This document shows, one piece after another, positions 43,560 to 55,100 of a stretch of DNA of 64,000 nt (positions are counted from its first letter, which is position 1; the number at the start of each line of letters is the position of its first letter). The stretch lies in NCBI GenBank assembly GCA_011947345.1, contig JAAVTG010000327.1, positions 1-64,000 on the forward strand, written 5' to 3'. The notes under the pieces are model-generated. The model was not told the origin of the DNA. It ran no database searches and saw only the letters and a program-made list of their open reading frames with translations. Made by a program: the position numbers and the translations under genes. The DNA is from Phytophthora quininea. Taxonomy: Eukaryota > Oomycota > Peronosporomycetes > Peronosporales > Peronosporaceae.

Positions 43560-44424
43560 ACGTGTATGCAGGCCGGGCTTGCTGGTCGTCCTGGTGGACG
43601 TCAAGGGTGTCGGCAAGACGTGGGTAGTCTTGATAGACTCTGGGGCATCTGGCAACTATGTCAGACGCTCTACCATTCAAGGTAGCCAGCGGTACGCTGA
43701 GGCTCTACGAGCGAAGTGGTGACACGGTCACTGACCGTCTCGCGACGGGGGGCGTGTTACGGTGCCGAGGGTCCCGATGGACCTTGGGCTGAAGTTCTTG
43801 GACTTCGAGAGCGTAGAACGCTGTTTGGTCCTTGGCCTGGATTCGAGGTACGACCTCATCCTCGGCATGGCGTGGCTAGAGCGTCAAGAGCCATGGATCG
43901 ATTGGCGGTCGAAGACCTTGGGCGCTACGCGCATCTCTCCTAGCGGAGCTTTGGCGAGTCATGAACCCACCTCTGCTAGGAAGCAGAAGCGCTATTGGCG
44001 CGAGCACTGGGCCGCGTCGGCCATGGTGCTAGATGTCGGTGTGTCCGAGTTGGTGGACGGCACCGTGAAGGACTGTAGTCCTGGACAGCCTATGAGGGCT
44101 GATAGTTGTGCGACAGCACGTACTTCGTCGAGTGACTGCGGTCGTAGACCGAGTGTGTCACTGAGTGTCCCGGACACTGAGCCTTTGAGGGCTGTTGATT
44201 GTGCAGTGGCACGTACTCCACTGAGCTTCGTCGGTCGTGGACCGAGCGAGTTGCTGGGTGTCCGAAGTGACACTGGGCCTTCAGAGAAGGTTTGTTACGT
44301 CGACTGCGGCGAGTGCCGCCCGCGATCAAAGATCCCACGACGCTTCGCGTGGTGCCCCCTCGAGCGAATCCCCTCATTCGAGAGGCGGCGAGAGCGCGCC
44401 TGGACGTGCCTCGGTGAGGCGTAG
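43560..44424 (+). pseudogene. Gypsy-D protease and linker
   Basis: The protease loop LIDSGASGNYV is intact. A 4-bp loss near 43712 and another small change near 43750 shift the frame. From 43762 to 44424 it runs open through LILGMAWL and the CATART-type linker. Compared with Gypsy-B, an extra T near 44290 changes the linker phase, so the linker and RT are open in one 415-codon frame from 44237. Confidence 0.8.
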
Positions 44425-45484
44425 ACGTCGGAAAGCACGGCGTGCGCGACACAAGGTGTCTATAGCGCCGATGGCGCCGCCCGCCTCTAGCGGCGCTCCG
44501 CGACCGAGCTGTGAACTGCTTTACACTCTCGTCGACGGAGTGACGGGTGCGGTCGAAGGAGGCATGCGCCTCGATGACCTGCCAAGTATTGGCGAACTCT
44601 TAGAGCTGGACGAAATGTCCGTCGCCGAGTTTGGGGCGGCGCTGAAGGACGGCGAGCTCGCCGAAGTGGTCATCATTCGACCCGAAGACGAGTTGAACTC
44701 GTCGTCCCTCGCGGACGAGTCGGTCTTGGTCGAGACCAAGAAAGCATTGAATGCGCGGAGTGGGTCAGCGATCCTGAAGGGCCCGACTGACCCCTTCTAT
44801 CCTTTGCTGAAGGAGTATGGAGACGTTGTCTCAAAGGAGCCACCTAGTGGCCTCCCTCCTGACCGAGGGGTCCGTCATGAGATTGACTTGGTTCCCGGAA
44901 CGAAGTACTCCGTCACACGCCAGTGGCCCTTGCCAAAGGAGCAGTGCGACGTCATTGACGCCTTCTTCCGTGCTAAGCACGCGGCAGGGCTTGTGCGTGA
45001 GAGCAAGTCTCCGCACTCCACGCAGACGTTCTGTGTCAGAAAGCCTAATGGCAAGTGGCGCATTGTTCATGCTTTCAATAAGCTGAACGCGGCCACGATC
45101 CCGGCGCAGACGCCGATTCCTAGGAAGGATGTTCTTCAGAACAACATGGTTGGTTGTACCATGTATAGCGCGCTCGACTTAGTCGATGGCTATTACCAGC
45201 TGCTCATGCGAGCGAGTGATGTGCCGCTTACAGCGGTGAGCACACCGAGCGGTAGGCTCTGGGAGTGGATCGTTATGCCTCAAGGGCTGTCGAACGCGCC
45301 AGCGACGTTCAATCGTCTTGTGACGCAGCTATTTCGGCCCCATCGGGCATATGCACAGACATACTTTGACGACGTCTTCGTCCATAGTCGTGCTGAGCAC
45401 GGAAGGACTGACGTCGAATGCACGTTGAGCATCTGCGAGCGGTGCTCGAGTGCATGCGCACGAACAGGTTGTATGCCAACGTAG
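44237..45484 (+). pseudogene. Gypsy-D reverse transcriptase
   Basis: Same motifs as Gypsy-B RT, including VMPQGLSNAPATFNRL and YFDDVFVHS (~45362-45390). A one-base loss at ~45418 (GTCGAATGC against GTCGAGATGC) shifts the frame. The remainder of RT continues at 45418-45800 and has CAG (45604-45606) where Gypsy-B has TAG. Confidence 0.88.
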
Positions 45485-46316
45485 ACAAGTGTGTCTTTGG
45501 CGCCGAGGAGATTCCCTTCCTCGGCTGCTTCATTGGGAAGCGTGGCTTGCGGGCAGATCCTGCCAAGGTCAAGGCCACAATGGACTGGCCGGTTCCTTTG
45601 AACCAGAAGGACCTTCGCAAGTGGCTTGGCCTCGCCAATTACTTGCACAAGTACAGCGAAAATTACGCTGAGCTGGCTAGGCCATTGTCCAATCTCCTTA
45701 AGAAGGATGCGGACTGGTGTTGGCGTGCTGAGCACGAGGCTGCGTTTGCGCAGATCAAGGAGAGCCTCCTGCAGGCGCCGATATTGGCGCTGCCGGACCT
45801 GATCGTCCGTTCAGTGTCGTCTGTGACGCCTCCGATTTTGCCATCGGCTGCGCTTTGCTTCAAGCGGACGCCGAGGGGCGTGAACGCGTGATCGCGTTTG
45901 AGTCTCGTCAGCTTAAAGCTGCGGAGAAGAACTACACAGTTCACGACAAGGAGCTACTTGCGATGAAGTATGCTCTCGTCAAGTTCAGGGTGCACCTGCT
46001 CGGCTCTAAACCGTTCGTGATCTTCACGGATCATGCGTCACTATGCACTGCGACACAGTCGCCTCACCTCTCGCAGAGAATGGCCCGTTGGCTCTCCTTC
46101 TTTGCGGAGTATAACTTCGAGGTGAAGTGCAAGCCTGGCAGGCAGAACGTCCTGGCCGATGCGCTGTCGCGCCGGCCGGACTATGAGCTTTCTCATGCCA
46201 CGATGGTGACGTCGTCGGTGACGGATTTGATCCGAGCAGCGTATGCACAGGACGAGTCCTGCGTCGCTTTGCTGCGCGCTCTGGGGAGCGACGAGTTCAA
46301 AGACTCGAAGACAGAA
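45418..46316 (+). pseudogene. Gypsy-D RT C-terminus and RNase H
   Basis: RT thumb/connection (FLGCFIGKRGLRADPAKVKA, LGLANYLHKYS), loss of one C near 45799, then RNase H (NYTVHDKELLAMK, VIFTDHASL, LADALSRRPDYE). It reads through the site where Gypsy-B has TAA, here GAA. Confidence 0.85.
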
Positions 46317-47371
46317 CTGTCTGGGCGCTTGCGCGCGAGGCTGCATCGCTACACCTGCGATGGCGCATGCTGTACTACAGCACGGGTCCCGACGACCCTC
46401 CACGTGTCGTGGTGCCTCACGATGAGGACCTCAAGTATCGGATACTGTATGAGGCTCACGACGCTCCCACGAGCGGCCATCTTGGTCGCGAGAAGACCTA
46501 CAGTTCGGTGAGCTCCATGTACGGGTGGCCCAATCTGTACAAGTGGGTCAGCACCTATGTGCGTACGTGTGAGACGTGTCAACGGGTCAAACCCGCGCCG
46601 TATGCGGCAGTGCCTTTGGCGAGCTTGCCTGTACCCAGTGGGTGTTGGCAGTCCATGAGTATGGACTTCATGTTTGGCCTGCCGAAGGACTCGGCAGGCA
46701 ACATGGGCATTGTGGTCTTTGTTGACCGGTTGAGCAAGATGGCTCACTTAGCGGCGGTGCCGGACTCCATTGATGGAGAGGGTACAGCCTCGCTGTTCAT
46801 TGATCGAGTCTTTCGGCAGCACGGTCTGCCTGAGACGATCGTCTCGGATCGAGATCCGAGCTTCACGGGAAGTTCTGGACGTCCGTCTTCAAGGTGCTAG
46901 GCACACGACTGAACATATCCACAGCGGATCATCCGCAGACCGGCGGTCAGACCGAACGCGTCAATCGCGTCGTCGAGGACGTCTTGCACAGCGTGTGCGC
47001 TGAAACTTCTAAGGGTGGAGAGCCATGCTCCCGCTTGTTGAGTTTGCATTGAACAATGCAGTGCATGCCTCTACAGGCTTCACTCCGTTCTACGTGAACG
47101 GCTTAGCGCACCCGCGCGTCCCCTTTCCCCGCCACTCCGTGGTCACGGGCTTGGTGGGGGAGGGATAGCTCCCGAGCTTGCTGATGTCAGCCCTCTTGCG
47201 GTGCGCAAGCAAGTCGATGACTTCCTCTCGACGAGGTTGAGCGTCTTACACAGTGTGCGTGACGCGATGGCTGAAAGCCAAGATGATCAAAAGGAACGTA
47301 CCGATGGTAACGGCAGAGGCAACGTGTGGGAGTTCAAGGTCGGGGACCTCGTGTTACTCAACGTGAAGAAG
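46317..47371 (+). pseudogene. Gypsy-D integrase
   Basis: HHCC finger and core as in Gypsy-B (SMDFMFGLP; VSDRDPSFTG; GQTERVNRV in a shifted frame after a one-base loss near 46872). It ends within the C-terminal region, where Harbinger sequence on the other strand begins (~47372). Confidence 0.85.
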
Positions 47372-47448
47372 GCGGGGTAACTGCGCCGGCAATACCGATC
47401 ATCAAAATCTCCGAAGCGCTTGATACGAATCAGGCACCCGTCAACTGC
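47372..47448 (-). pseudogene. PIF/Harbinger transposase, catalytic fragment (inverted)
   Basis: The minus strand reads AVDGCLIRIKRFGDFDDRYC then RR, the first catalytic Asp block of Harbinger transposases. It is the direct continuation of SNLVAEIPGAVG at 43166. On one side it is joined to gag N-terminus (47449 onward), on the other to Gypsy-D integrase. Confidence 0.75.
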
Positions 47449-48031
47449 AGGTAGAGAGTCGGCAGCCATGCCCGCAATGAGCGTTCGTATCTCTTGGACA
47501 TAGTCCACCACGTCCTTCTTACCCTGGAGGGTGGCAAGGAAGCGTGACCTCACGCGATACGCCTGGTTAGGCGGTGAGAACACCTGCAGGAGCTTCTCCT
47601 TCAGCTCCTTCCAGGTTGGGAAGGCCACTTTGACAGACGTCCCCGACGTCAAGGCCCATTCTCTCGCTCGCCCTTCGAGCTTAGAGATCGCTAGCGCCAC
47701 GCGCTGATTCTCCATTTGGAGCATGGCCGAACCCATGGCCATCTCGACCTCCCGGGTCCACAACAGGAGGTTCTCCCCTCCTTCCCCGAGAAGGTCTTCA
47801 CGCTCACCGAGAGCGGCTTCGCCCGCCGAGGGGCGCTGCAGCAGCGACACGCTGTTGGATATGCTCCAGCATAGCACTCTCGCACTTCGAAAACGCCTCA
47901 AGGCGCGCCGTCACGGCGTCAGGTCCTTGTGATGCAAGGAGCGCCATGCCCTCAGGGCCCAGCAAGGACGCAAGCTTCTTAAGCGTGTCCTGCTGACTGG
48001 GAGTCAAGTGCGCAAACGCTACTTGCTCCAT
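47449..48031 (-). pseudogene. Gypsy-D gag N-terminus (inverted)
   Basis: MEQVAFAHLTPSQQDTLKKL starts at 48031. After a frameshift near 47800 the capsid-like part runs to LIAGMAADSLP at ~47455, where gag breaks. The missing remainder is at 43169 onward on the plus strand. It corresponds to Gypsy-B 12632-13212. Confidence 0.9.
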
Positions 48032-48088
48032 CCTTACAGAGGTTCAGTCGACGACTCAGGAGTCGGATTGACTACAAGAGCTACCAGG

Positions 48089-48386
48089 TACAGCGGGGCT
48101 GCGTAGCAGTGCACGTGCACAGAGGAAGACGTAGGACTCCCCGAGTCGGTGTCTCTAGGCTTTGAGCCTTTGGTTCTATGCAAGAACCATGTGCAGTCCC
48201 GTAACTAGGACTCGCAGAGTCAGTGTCCTCTAAAACAAGGACCACACTAATTAACTGCAAAAATAGAACTGAAATGAGTGGTGGAGAGCCAGATGGCTAC
48301 ATAGTCGAAACTCTACACACGGTTAAGATTTTCGTGTAACCTCCAAATTCAACGCACGGTTATGACTTTCGTGTAACCCCGTTACA
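48089..48386 (-). repeat. Gypsy-D 5' LTR (inverted)
   Basis: Reverse complement begins TGTAACGGGGTTACACG at 48386 and ends CCCCGCTGTA at 48089, followed by the CCTGGTAGCTC primer-site sequence. It lacks the ~70-bp TCGTTTACATATCTCTTAG segment of the Gypsy-B LTRs, so it is 298 bp. The hairpin motifs are kept. Confidence 0.9.
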
Positions 48387-48503
48387 CGTTTGGCCGAAGT
48401 CACGGGTCCCCATTCCCGAAAGATCACCAAAGTACTGGATTAGAGTAGGCCAATTGCTAGGGTAGACAATGGGATCATCGGTAGAATTTCCGGTTTGTGG
48501 TTC

Positions 48504-49247
48504 TTACGTGTTAATGTTGTTCAAGTTGGTTCGAAGAGACTGAAACTTGTTCTTCAACCGGCCAAGCCCGACGCCCATGCGGCCGCCGGTGTTGAAGCTG
48601 GTGAGGACGAGGTGTAATCCTGCCGTGAGCTGTGCCTTGCTTTTCGAGCCTTTGAAGCATCTACCAAATCTCTGCATGCGCAGACACAGCAGGGACTCAA
48701 CCAGCTCCTCGTTCCAATCCATTCTCCCGCCTTGTACGTCTTGACCGGATAACGCAGTCTCTGCAGCAATTGATGGTGGATGCTGCGCCCGGGGACCGAC
48801 GGGCATTGGGATACCAAGCGCAGAGCCGTACTGATGCACGGGCGATGCATGAGGACCAGCTGACTCGGACTGCGCTCTCTACGTGGCGACGAGGTATTGT
48901 GAGTGGAGAGCTTGGTCTCTAGAGGCATGAGTCTGCGTAGCGCCTTCGTGTAGCGACCGCAACAGAGTGTTCTCCATATTTAGGAGCTGCTGTTGCAATC
49001 CCATCCGATTCAACTCGGCGTTTGCCTTAAACGACGCTAAGGACTGCAAGCGGTGATAGGAGGCTGCTAACTGCTGCTGTTCCAGCGTCGAGGCCTCGGG
49101 TGCGTCTTCACCTTGGTTCAGCCTTGACGGCGCAATCTGCTCGGGATCTTGGGCTGGCGGCCTTGTGGGCACATTGCGAAATGGCGGTATCTTGCAGCGA
49201 CATCTGTACCAGACCCCCGAGACCCCTGCCATACAAGCGTCAAACAT
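48504..49247 (-). pseudogene. Myb/SANT-like (trihelix-type) protein relic
   Basis: One minus frame from 49247 to 48504, interrupted by a TAG at 48878-48876. Upstream part: Gln-rich coiled region (LEQQQLAASYHRLQSLASFK, LQQQLLNMENTLLRSL). Downstream part: DWNEELVESLLCLRMQRFGR and VGLGRLKNKFQSLRTNLNNI, the tryptophan-led helices of a Myb/SANT-like DNA-binding domain of the kind found beside Harbinger-type transposons. Function unknown. The start codon at 49247 is simply the first in frame. Confidence 0.5.
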
Positions 49248-49639
49248 GACCAGACCCTGCGTTTTTTTTTTTTTAACAATTATTGAATTCGTACCATGTT
49301 TGCTAACGGTGTAGACTTACACACTTCCACTACGCAGAGACCCACAACCTGGTCGTCGCCCAAGTGACATACTTCAATAGTGGTTCTCAGTTCTGGCAGC
49401 AGCAAGATAGCGAGTTTTGCATTTCATCTTTGATTGGCTAAAATCCAGTGGCTATCTTGCTGCCAACCACAATCTATCTTGCCTCGATTTGGTGCAGTTT
49501 ATTAATCGCAGCAGCAAGAACCTTTCATTCGCTGACTTTTATCCTTCTCTAGACGAGCATGCTTGCAGCTGCAGACAGTGATTAAGACGCAACTCAAGGT
49601 GCTGCTGTCTCTTTGACAGCATCAGAGCCACCACCTTCA

Positions 49640-50180
49640 TCTGCAGTTCCTTCAAAGCGGACAGTTCGTAGCCAGACCCCAAAGTCCAAGAAGCCAAAAA
49701 CTACCTGACGCACTTCGTGGGGCACAGACGGCCCTAGCGACTCTGTGAGCTCGTTTAGCGTGCTGTTAGGTTGGCTCACAGAAAAAGGCAACTACAACAA
49801 CTGGTGCGGTGGGGACAAGCAAGACGAAGATACCAAAACATCTCTAGCAAAAATTATTGCCGGGCGTATTCGTGACAACGGGATCACGCACCCGAGAAAG
49901 CCCAATGGCATCGCAGCGAAGATCGTCTTTCTTGAGCCACGCTTCCGTGTGGCATCTGGTTTTCTTGCTAACACCGGAACTGGCATCACGAACGCAGCTT
50001 CTCTTCAAGCTGCTATTGAAGTACGCTGTCCTCATAACGACTTGCTAAAAGAGTCATGGGGGATAGTGTGAGCACTGGACCATTGCTGACAACGGAAGAT
50101 GAAGATTATGAGGAAGCGGGGAACAACCTTAGCGATCTCAATAGTGGTGGAGTGAGGAACGCGAAGCTGCCGACGATTTC
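49640..50180 (+). pseudogene. Trihelix/Myb-like oomycete repeat-associated protein relic
   Basis: After a stop near 49706, an open run from 49745 reads VLLGWLTEKGNYNNWCGGDK, then ASGFLANTGTGITN and EVRCPHNDLLKES; a frameshift at ~50055 continues TGPLLTTEDEDYEEAG to ~50180. The W..GNY..W.GG spacing and TGTG...CP..DLL end match a DNA-binding-like family that I recall as very common in oomycete and rust genomes. No biochemical role is known to me. Confidence 0.45.
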
Positions 50181-51416
50181 ATAAGTTCGCACATGGCGCA
50201 TAGTCCAGAGAGTTCGCGAGATGTATGGGCTACCTCGATTCGCCCGCCAAGTGCACGTGCAGCCAATGTGGTGGTAGCTTAGAACTCTGATAGATAATTA
50301 TTCCCTTCCATGGTTTCTGAAGGAAATCCGTGAAAACACGTGAGTGCCGGGCAAAGTGACAGACAGTGCCGTCACTAGTGAGGTGGTTCAATAGCTCGCA
50401 GAGCTAAAGTTCGCGAGTGAGCCACCTCTGCCACGTTCCGCAAGTTATATTAGTAAAATAATATCGATATACATTCTACTAGAGCTAGCATACGACTTGG
50501 GAAACTCCTGTCCAATCAGCATAGAGTTGGAAAGAGTGGACACAAGATAAACTAAGAGATGGGACACCAACTCACAAGAACAGCTTCAACTCGGCGTACT
50601 GTGATGTAGCAAATCCTCCGTTCTGGCATATGCCATTCTCAGACTGTCAGCCTCTAAATCAGTGATCTGGGTGATCTGTGTGTGGTACACAGTTGGCGAA
50701 TGTCACTTTAAAAGACTCGGCGAAGTCTGGTTGAACCCACATGGACTTAGTAAGGAATAATTTCGACTTGGCGAGCTCGAGATCTCAAGGTACGAAGAGT
50801 CGCAGGGTGCGAAGAGTTGCTGTGGCAAAAAGTCGCAACGGACCATTTCAACGCATGTTTGTATAGAAGGATAGGAAACTGAAACCCCTCATCAATTCCG
50901 CAGTAGACAGCGGGATAACTAACAGAGCAGAATTTTCACAAGTGCACACTCTTCCTCTAGGTCCCTGCACAGGCTAGATATCTGCCGTCGCTCCCTGAGA
51001 GGCATAGCTTGTAGGGAAGTGACTGGTAGCGCCAAGAGTCAAGGTCGGCCTGAGGAAGGGCATTTCTAGCGACCAGAGAAGATAAACCTCGCCAGCTTGG
51101 CGAGTCGACAGGTCTCTAACCCCGAACGTCGTTGATATTCTAGTCGGGCGTACGCAGCGCTCCGTGAGGTGTAAAAGTGCCTGCGCGCCGACGTCCATCC
51201 TTTGGTGTGAGGTTAGAGGGCTGAGGAGCGGAGGCTGCTAAGCTCAGGCAGGTCTCTGGAGAGATTGGTAGCTGGCGGCTGCGGGGCAATTACGCCGCTG
51301 TTCCGAATCGAGAAGGGACAACCCTAGCGTAGGCCACACAGAGTCACCAGCCTTAGACTCAGTGTATGGCGAGGAAACCAAACTTGACGATTTTGTGTGT
51401 TCTTCGCCACCAAAAC
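50181..51416. other. Gene-free stretch, possibly a decayed LTR
   Basis: No supported coding region. The right end is followed directly by a primer-binding-site-like sequence (51417), so an LTR probably occupies the last several hundred bases. I could not find its start or a second copy. Confidence 0.4.
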
Positions 51417-51436
51417 TGGTGCCGCGACCCGGGAAC
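51417..51436 (+). promoter_or_regulatory. Candidate retrotransposon primer-binding site
   Basis: TGGTGCCGCGACCCGGGAAC has the form of the complement of a tRNA 3' acceptor/T-arm (TGG + GCC...CCCGGG). It is followed ~60 bp later by a gag-like start, supporting an LTR-element 5' end. Which tRNA is not determined. Confidence 0.6.
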
Positions 51437-51498
51437 AGGGTGTGTTCTGTTTTGTAAGTACCAGCTAACCAAGGTTTCGAGCAACTAAGTGAGAGAGG

Positions 51499-51933
51499 AT
51501 GGGTAAGGGATCGACACCACCGAACATCGTGACGCTATCGACGGGTGAAAGTTTTAGTTAAACTCAGTGAATTCTGGCGACAAATTTATCACCGATCGTC
51601 GAGTCTGATTTGGGCAACGTCAGCGTGACCAATGCGACGGCAGAGGACATGCGCACGATTAAATTCAGTTACTTCGACGTCTAGGACCATGGTGGAGACG
51701 AAGAAAAAGCCGAGTACGGCGACGTGAAGACGACCGACGAGTCACTCAGCGAGGTTGAAGAGCTGACGCTTCATGTAGGCAATCTTGCCGCTGAACTCAG
51801 CAAAGGTGCGAGCGATGGCGATGATGAATATGATGTTGTTCAAGGGGAACGTTCGCCTCTTTGTATCCTGGGCAACACGGAACGCCGACACCGAGCGCCA
51901 ACAAGGTACTTGCGCGTCTCAACGAAGAAATGA
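51499..51933 (+). pseudogene. Putative gag start of an unidentified LTR element
   Basis: The ATG at 51499 reads MGKGSTPPNIVTLSTGESFS and stops. A second frame continues LSPIVESDLGNVSVTNATAE, one TAG (~51682), then DESLSEVEELTLHVGNLAAE to 51933. Acidic and helical, following the primer site. The family is not recognised. Confidence 0.4.
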
Positions 51934-52549
51934 GAACGAAAAGGGAATATATGACGATGTTTGCTCACCTGTCTTGAGGGAAAGTCATGCGTCTTCAATG
52001 TTTACCTGCTAGCAGTCGTTGTTATCCGCAGGAAGTGATTTAATATCTACAGTATCCTCGGTACGGTACAGTGTATCTCCGACTCAATTAGCTTCAGTAC
52101 ACCACACACCACTGGCACAGGAAAAATACGGTTGCGCACCGCTGTGGGTTTACCTTAGCACTATCATCTTTATCTTCTACGCATTATAATCGCATATTTC
52201 AAATGCGTTCCGTGTAGTCTGCCGTTTGAGCAACGGAGATTGGTGGCACCCTTCCAGAACAATCACATAATGGCATTCCTCAGCTCTGAACCAATCTTTA
52301 TTTTCTTGCGGATGATCTCACAAAAGCATTGAGACGAACAACATTTGAGTGACTTCACGCGGAAATTGGACTTGCTCAAGCGACAAAATTAACATGACTC
52401 GCAGGGAAGTGTGGGTGCTATGTGTCACTGAGAACAAGTCAGTACCAGTGATCGCGCTAGGCAGACTCATCTCCTAGATAACGTTGCAAAGGATTCAAGT
52501 CACTCTTCATCTTCCCCTCTAACTGACAGGCGCACCGATGATTCGTTAT
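51934..52549. other. Gene-free stretch
   Basis: AT-rich, no open frame of note and no repeat recognised. Confidence 0.35.
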
Positions 52550-53215
52550 CAGCTGAACTTTTACTCACCTTGGGCACCCGTCGGCGGGCAGGATCTGTTC
52601 TTCGAGCGCTGCGAAGATGTTGGATCTGCCAAGAAGAACTGTCTTGGTGAGACTTGGGAGGTTGGGGCAGCGTGAAAATCTTCACTCTGTACTGGGTTAT
52701 GGGTTTCCAGACCACTCGTCGCTTGACTTGCCTTGGTCTGGTTCCTAGATCTAGATCCAGGTGGAGGGTTGCGTTGAGGGTGTGCTTTTGCTTCCTTTCC
52801 GTTGCTTGACGCTTCCAATAGCGTGTTGGGTGATTGTGGGTCGATCAGTCGTCCTGGTCAAGTAGTAACTCCAGTGGACCTTGGATCTGCGGTTACATAC
52901 TTGGATCCAAGGGGCGCGAGTTGGATCTGGCCAAAATACGTTCTGGATGGCTATAGCACTGCTTGATCCTGGTGATCCTCACTTAGTAGATGGGGGCTAA
53001 TGTAGGTCTCCGCTTCTTGCGTAGTACAAGGCAAATTCGACTCTGTATTAAGGAAATTATGAGTGGATTCATGGGAATCCCATTCCAAAATCTATCTCTA
53101 TATACCTGCCACTGGATAGTATACCTGGCTGTACCCTTTGAGGGTCATACTCACGTCTGAAACGGTCCTATCCAGAGATCTGGTCCTACATACTTGGACC
53201 AAAGCGTCAAGTCCA
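52550..53215 (-). repeat. GGATC-rich LTR/leader/gag repeat, inverted copy
   Basis: Read on the minus strand this ~650-bp segment aligns with 55,960-56,665. Shared blocks include CACTCATAATTTCCTTAATA and CAGAGTCGAATTTGCCTTGT (~53075-53025), GATCAAGCAGTGCT, TTGGCCAGATCC, CGCTATTG(A/G)AAGCGTCAAG and ATTTTCACGCTGC. Its last part (52818-52561) is open and encodes a Pro/Ser-rich stretch (ASSNGKEAKAHPQRNPPPGS). It probably contains an LTR end near 53010 followed by leader and gag start. Both copies read outward. Confidence 0.65.
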
Positions 53216-53222
53216 GCTTGTT

Positions 53223-55100
53223 CTAGTACACCATGCCTGATAGCGTGCGGACAAGGAACTCACCCAAGTACATCCTGTGGGCTGGAGTGTCGAATTCCAG
53301 GCGGTCCACCGCTGTCTTGTAAGGCAGTCCAGCACGCATGGCTTGGCGGATGTCAGGCCGGAAACCCTTCCAGACTCGAGGGCCAAGGTTCTGACACACA
53401 GTTGCCTTACTCAACATCTTGGACTCATCAGCCTTGCGGGCTTTGGTGGCTTCAGCGAGAGTGCATGGAGGGACGTCTAGTGATGTCCTTCTTGGTTGCT
53501 CGTTCAGCACGATCGGCAGCCATTTTAAGCTTGAAATTCAACGGGTTCGTGGACCATTTCCGTTTGCCTTTGGGTGTCACTGTCATTGGCGTCTATGACG
53601 ACTCGGGTGCGTTGCTGTTGGTGGCAAATTGAATTGTGTTTTATTGCCAAGCTTTTATCCTCTCTGCTCGTCTTGTTAGTGCCGACTAGGAGCTGCCCCT
53701 TGAGCACAGGAATGCAGGTCATCGATTGCTCGTTGTTGTCGCTTTCTCTTCTGTCGACTGAGGCATCGCAAGTTGCTGGCGGCGTAATTACCATCAGCAG
53801 CAGGAGTGCAGCTTACTTCACCGAAGAGTGCTGGTCTGATTGCTACAGGATTATCTCCATGCTTAGCTTGCTTGTGTTAAGGCTGCGGCTGCAGGAGCAA
53901 AAGTGACGACGGTTTTCACGCAGTGCAAATGCAAGTAGTGTGGCTGGACAGGATGCTACCCCCCAGTGGCCAAGTCGACAAACATAGGAGTACCTGGTAT
54001 GGAAGTTCCCGCATTTGACGAGCCTGGAACAAGTTGTTTGTTCTCCTCCTGGGCGGGCTGCCTGGGCTCAGCTCGCGTCAAATATGGTCTACATCCTTGA
54101 CTGGTCCACAGAATCGATGAAGAGACGGGTTCTCCATTCCGTTCCACATCGCGTTGTTCCACGAAGCACTCCACCATACCCTGCAGTCGACGCCCATCAC
54201 CACGTAACTTGACGTGATTACCGTGGAGAAAGTCCAGTACGGCGCCGGCGTCGACCGCCCCTTGTGAATTGGCTTTCAGGCAGTTCAGCTGAACCTTGAT
54301 GCCAGTCAACTTGTCGTCCAGTTCCTGGATCTTGCGCTTCAGGGTGTCAGTCTCTGCCTAGTACTCTTCGGCCACGCTATTGAAACTTCCGGAGAGCTCA
54401 GCTTGGCCTTCTGCATGGACTGTGTTGTGTCGTCCACTTTTACGACATCAGTAATCGCACATGAACTGCCATTTGCGCTTGATGCGGTCAGTTTCTTGCT
54501 GGGCTTTGAGTATGTCGTTCACTGCCGACGAACCTAGCGCTTCCGCTTGGATCTTCATCTAGCAGTAGTGCTCCAGGACGCCGCGATGCAGATACGAGTG
54601 AAGGTTGAACACACGACTGTCCAGGCGGTCCGAATAAAACTGTGCCAGCAACGAGACCACCTCCCGCCGGACTACGAGCGAATTTGCGTGGACTTCCAAC
54701 TAGTCATCAGTGAGTGGCTTGCGGCGGCTCGCGGGCATATCCTCACCTGCACGAACCATGCTTGTTGAAACTGGAACGCCGAACAGGAACGTGTCCTACG
54801 CAGTATGCAGAGGGCACCACCCAACGTGGCGGTGCTATATTGTCGTCGTGGTCGACCTGATACTTGAGTCAATCCAGCACGATATCGTCAAAGCCGGATG
54901 GTAGGCGACCAAGACCGAGTGTCGACAGCCAACAAGAAGCTGATTTTGGAGCGCGAACAGTCCCTTTGGGCCCTGCTGTACTTGTGATGCTACCACTAAC
55001 GGTCAGTGCGTCTGCAGGAGTTCCTGCCACGAGATCTGGAAACGATAGCGAAGGGATGCCACACAATGAATACTGTCAGCTGGAGACGGACGTGGAGCGA
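53223..55100 (-). pseudogene. Unidentified minus-strand protein relic between the two repeat copies
   Basis: Fragments follow each other on the minus strand in changing frames: LPSGFDDIVLDWIKYQVDHD (~54895-54830), a helical run with FYSDRLDSRVFNLHSYLHRG (~54640-54570), SSAVNDILKAQQETDRIKRK (~54535-54480), KRKIQELDDKLTGIKVQLN (~54340-54285, coiled coil) and ADESKMLSKATVCQNLGPRV (~53430-53375). It resembles a gag or other structural protein with coiled coil, but I recognise no family. Confidence 0.35.

Larger units (their letters stand above)
43167..47371 (+). mobile_element. Gypsy-D, main part (gag C-term to integrase), plus strand
   Basis: Nearly identical to Gypsy-B 13218-17400: gag C-terminus with CHVCGSTRHLRPTC (~43325), protease, RT, RNase H, integrase. 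It starts in the middle of gag at GTGGTCAC (43169) and ends in the integrase C-terminus at about 47371 (VLLNVKK), so chromodomain and 3' LTR are missing. Its 5' LTR and gag N-terminus lie inverted at 47448-48386. Confidence 0.92.

Noticed and set aside
53138..53906. Plus-strand frames of 110-164 codons
   Set aside because: They oppose the more coherent minus-strand relic with coiled-coil features and show no motif.
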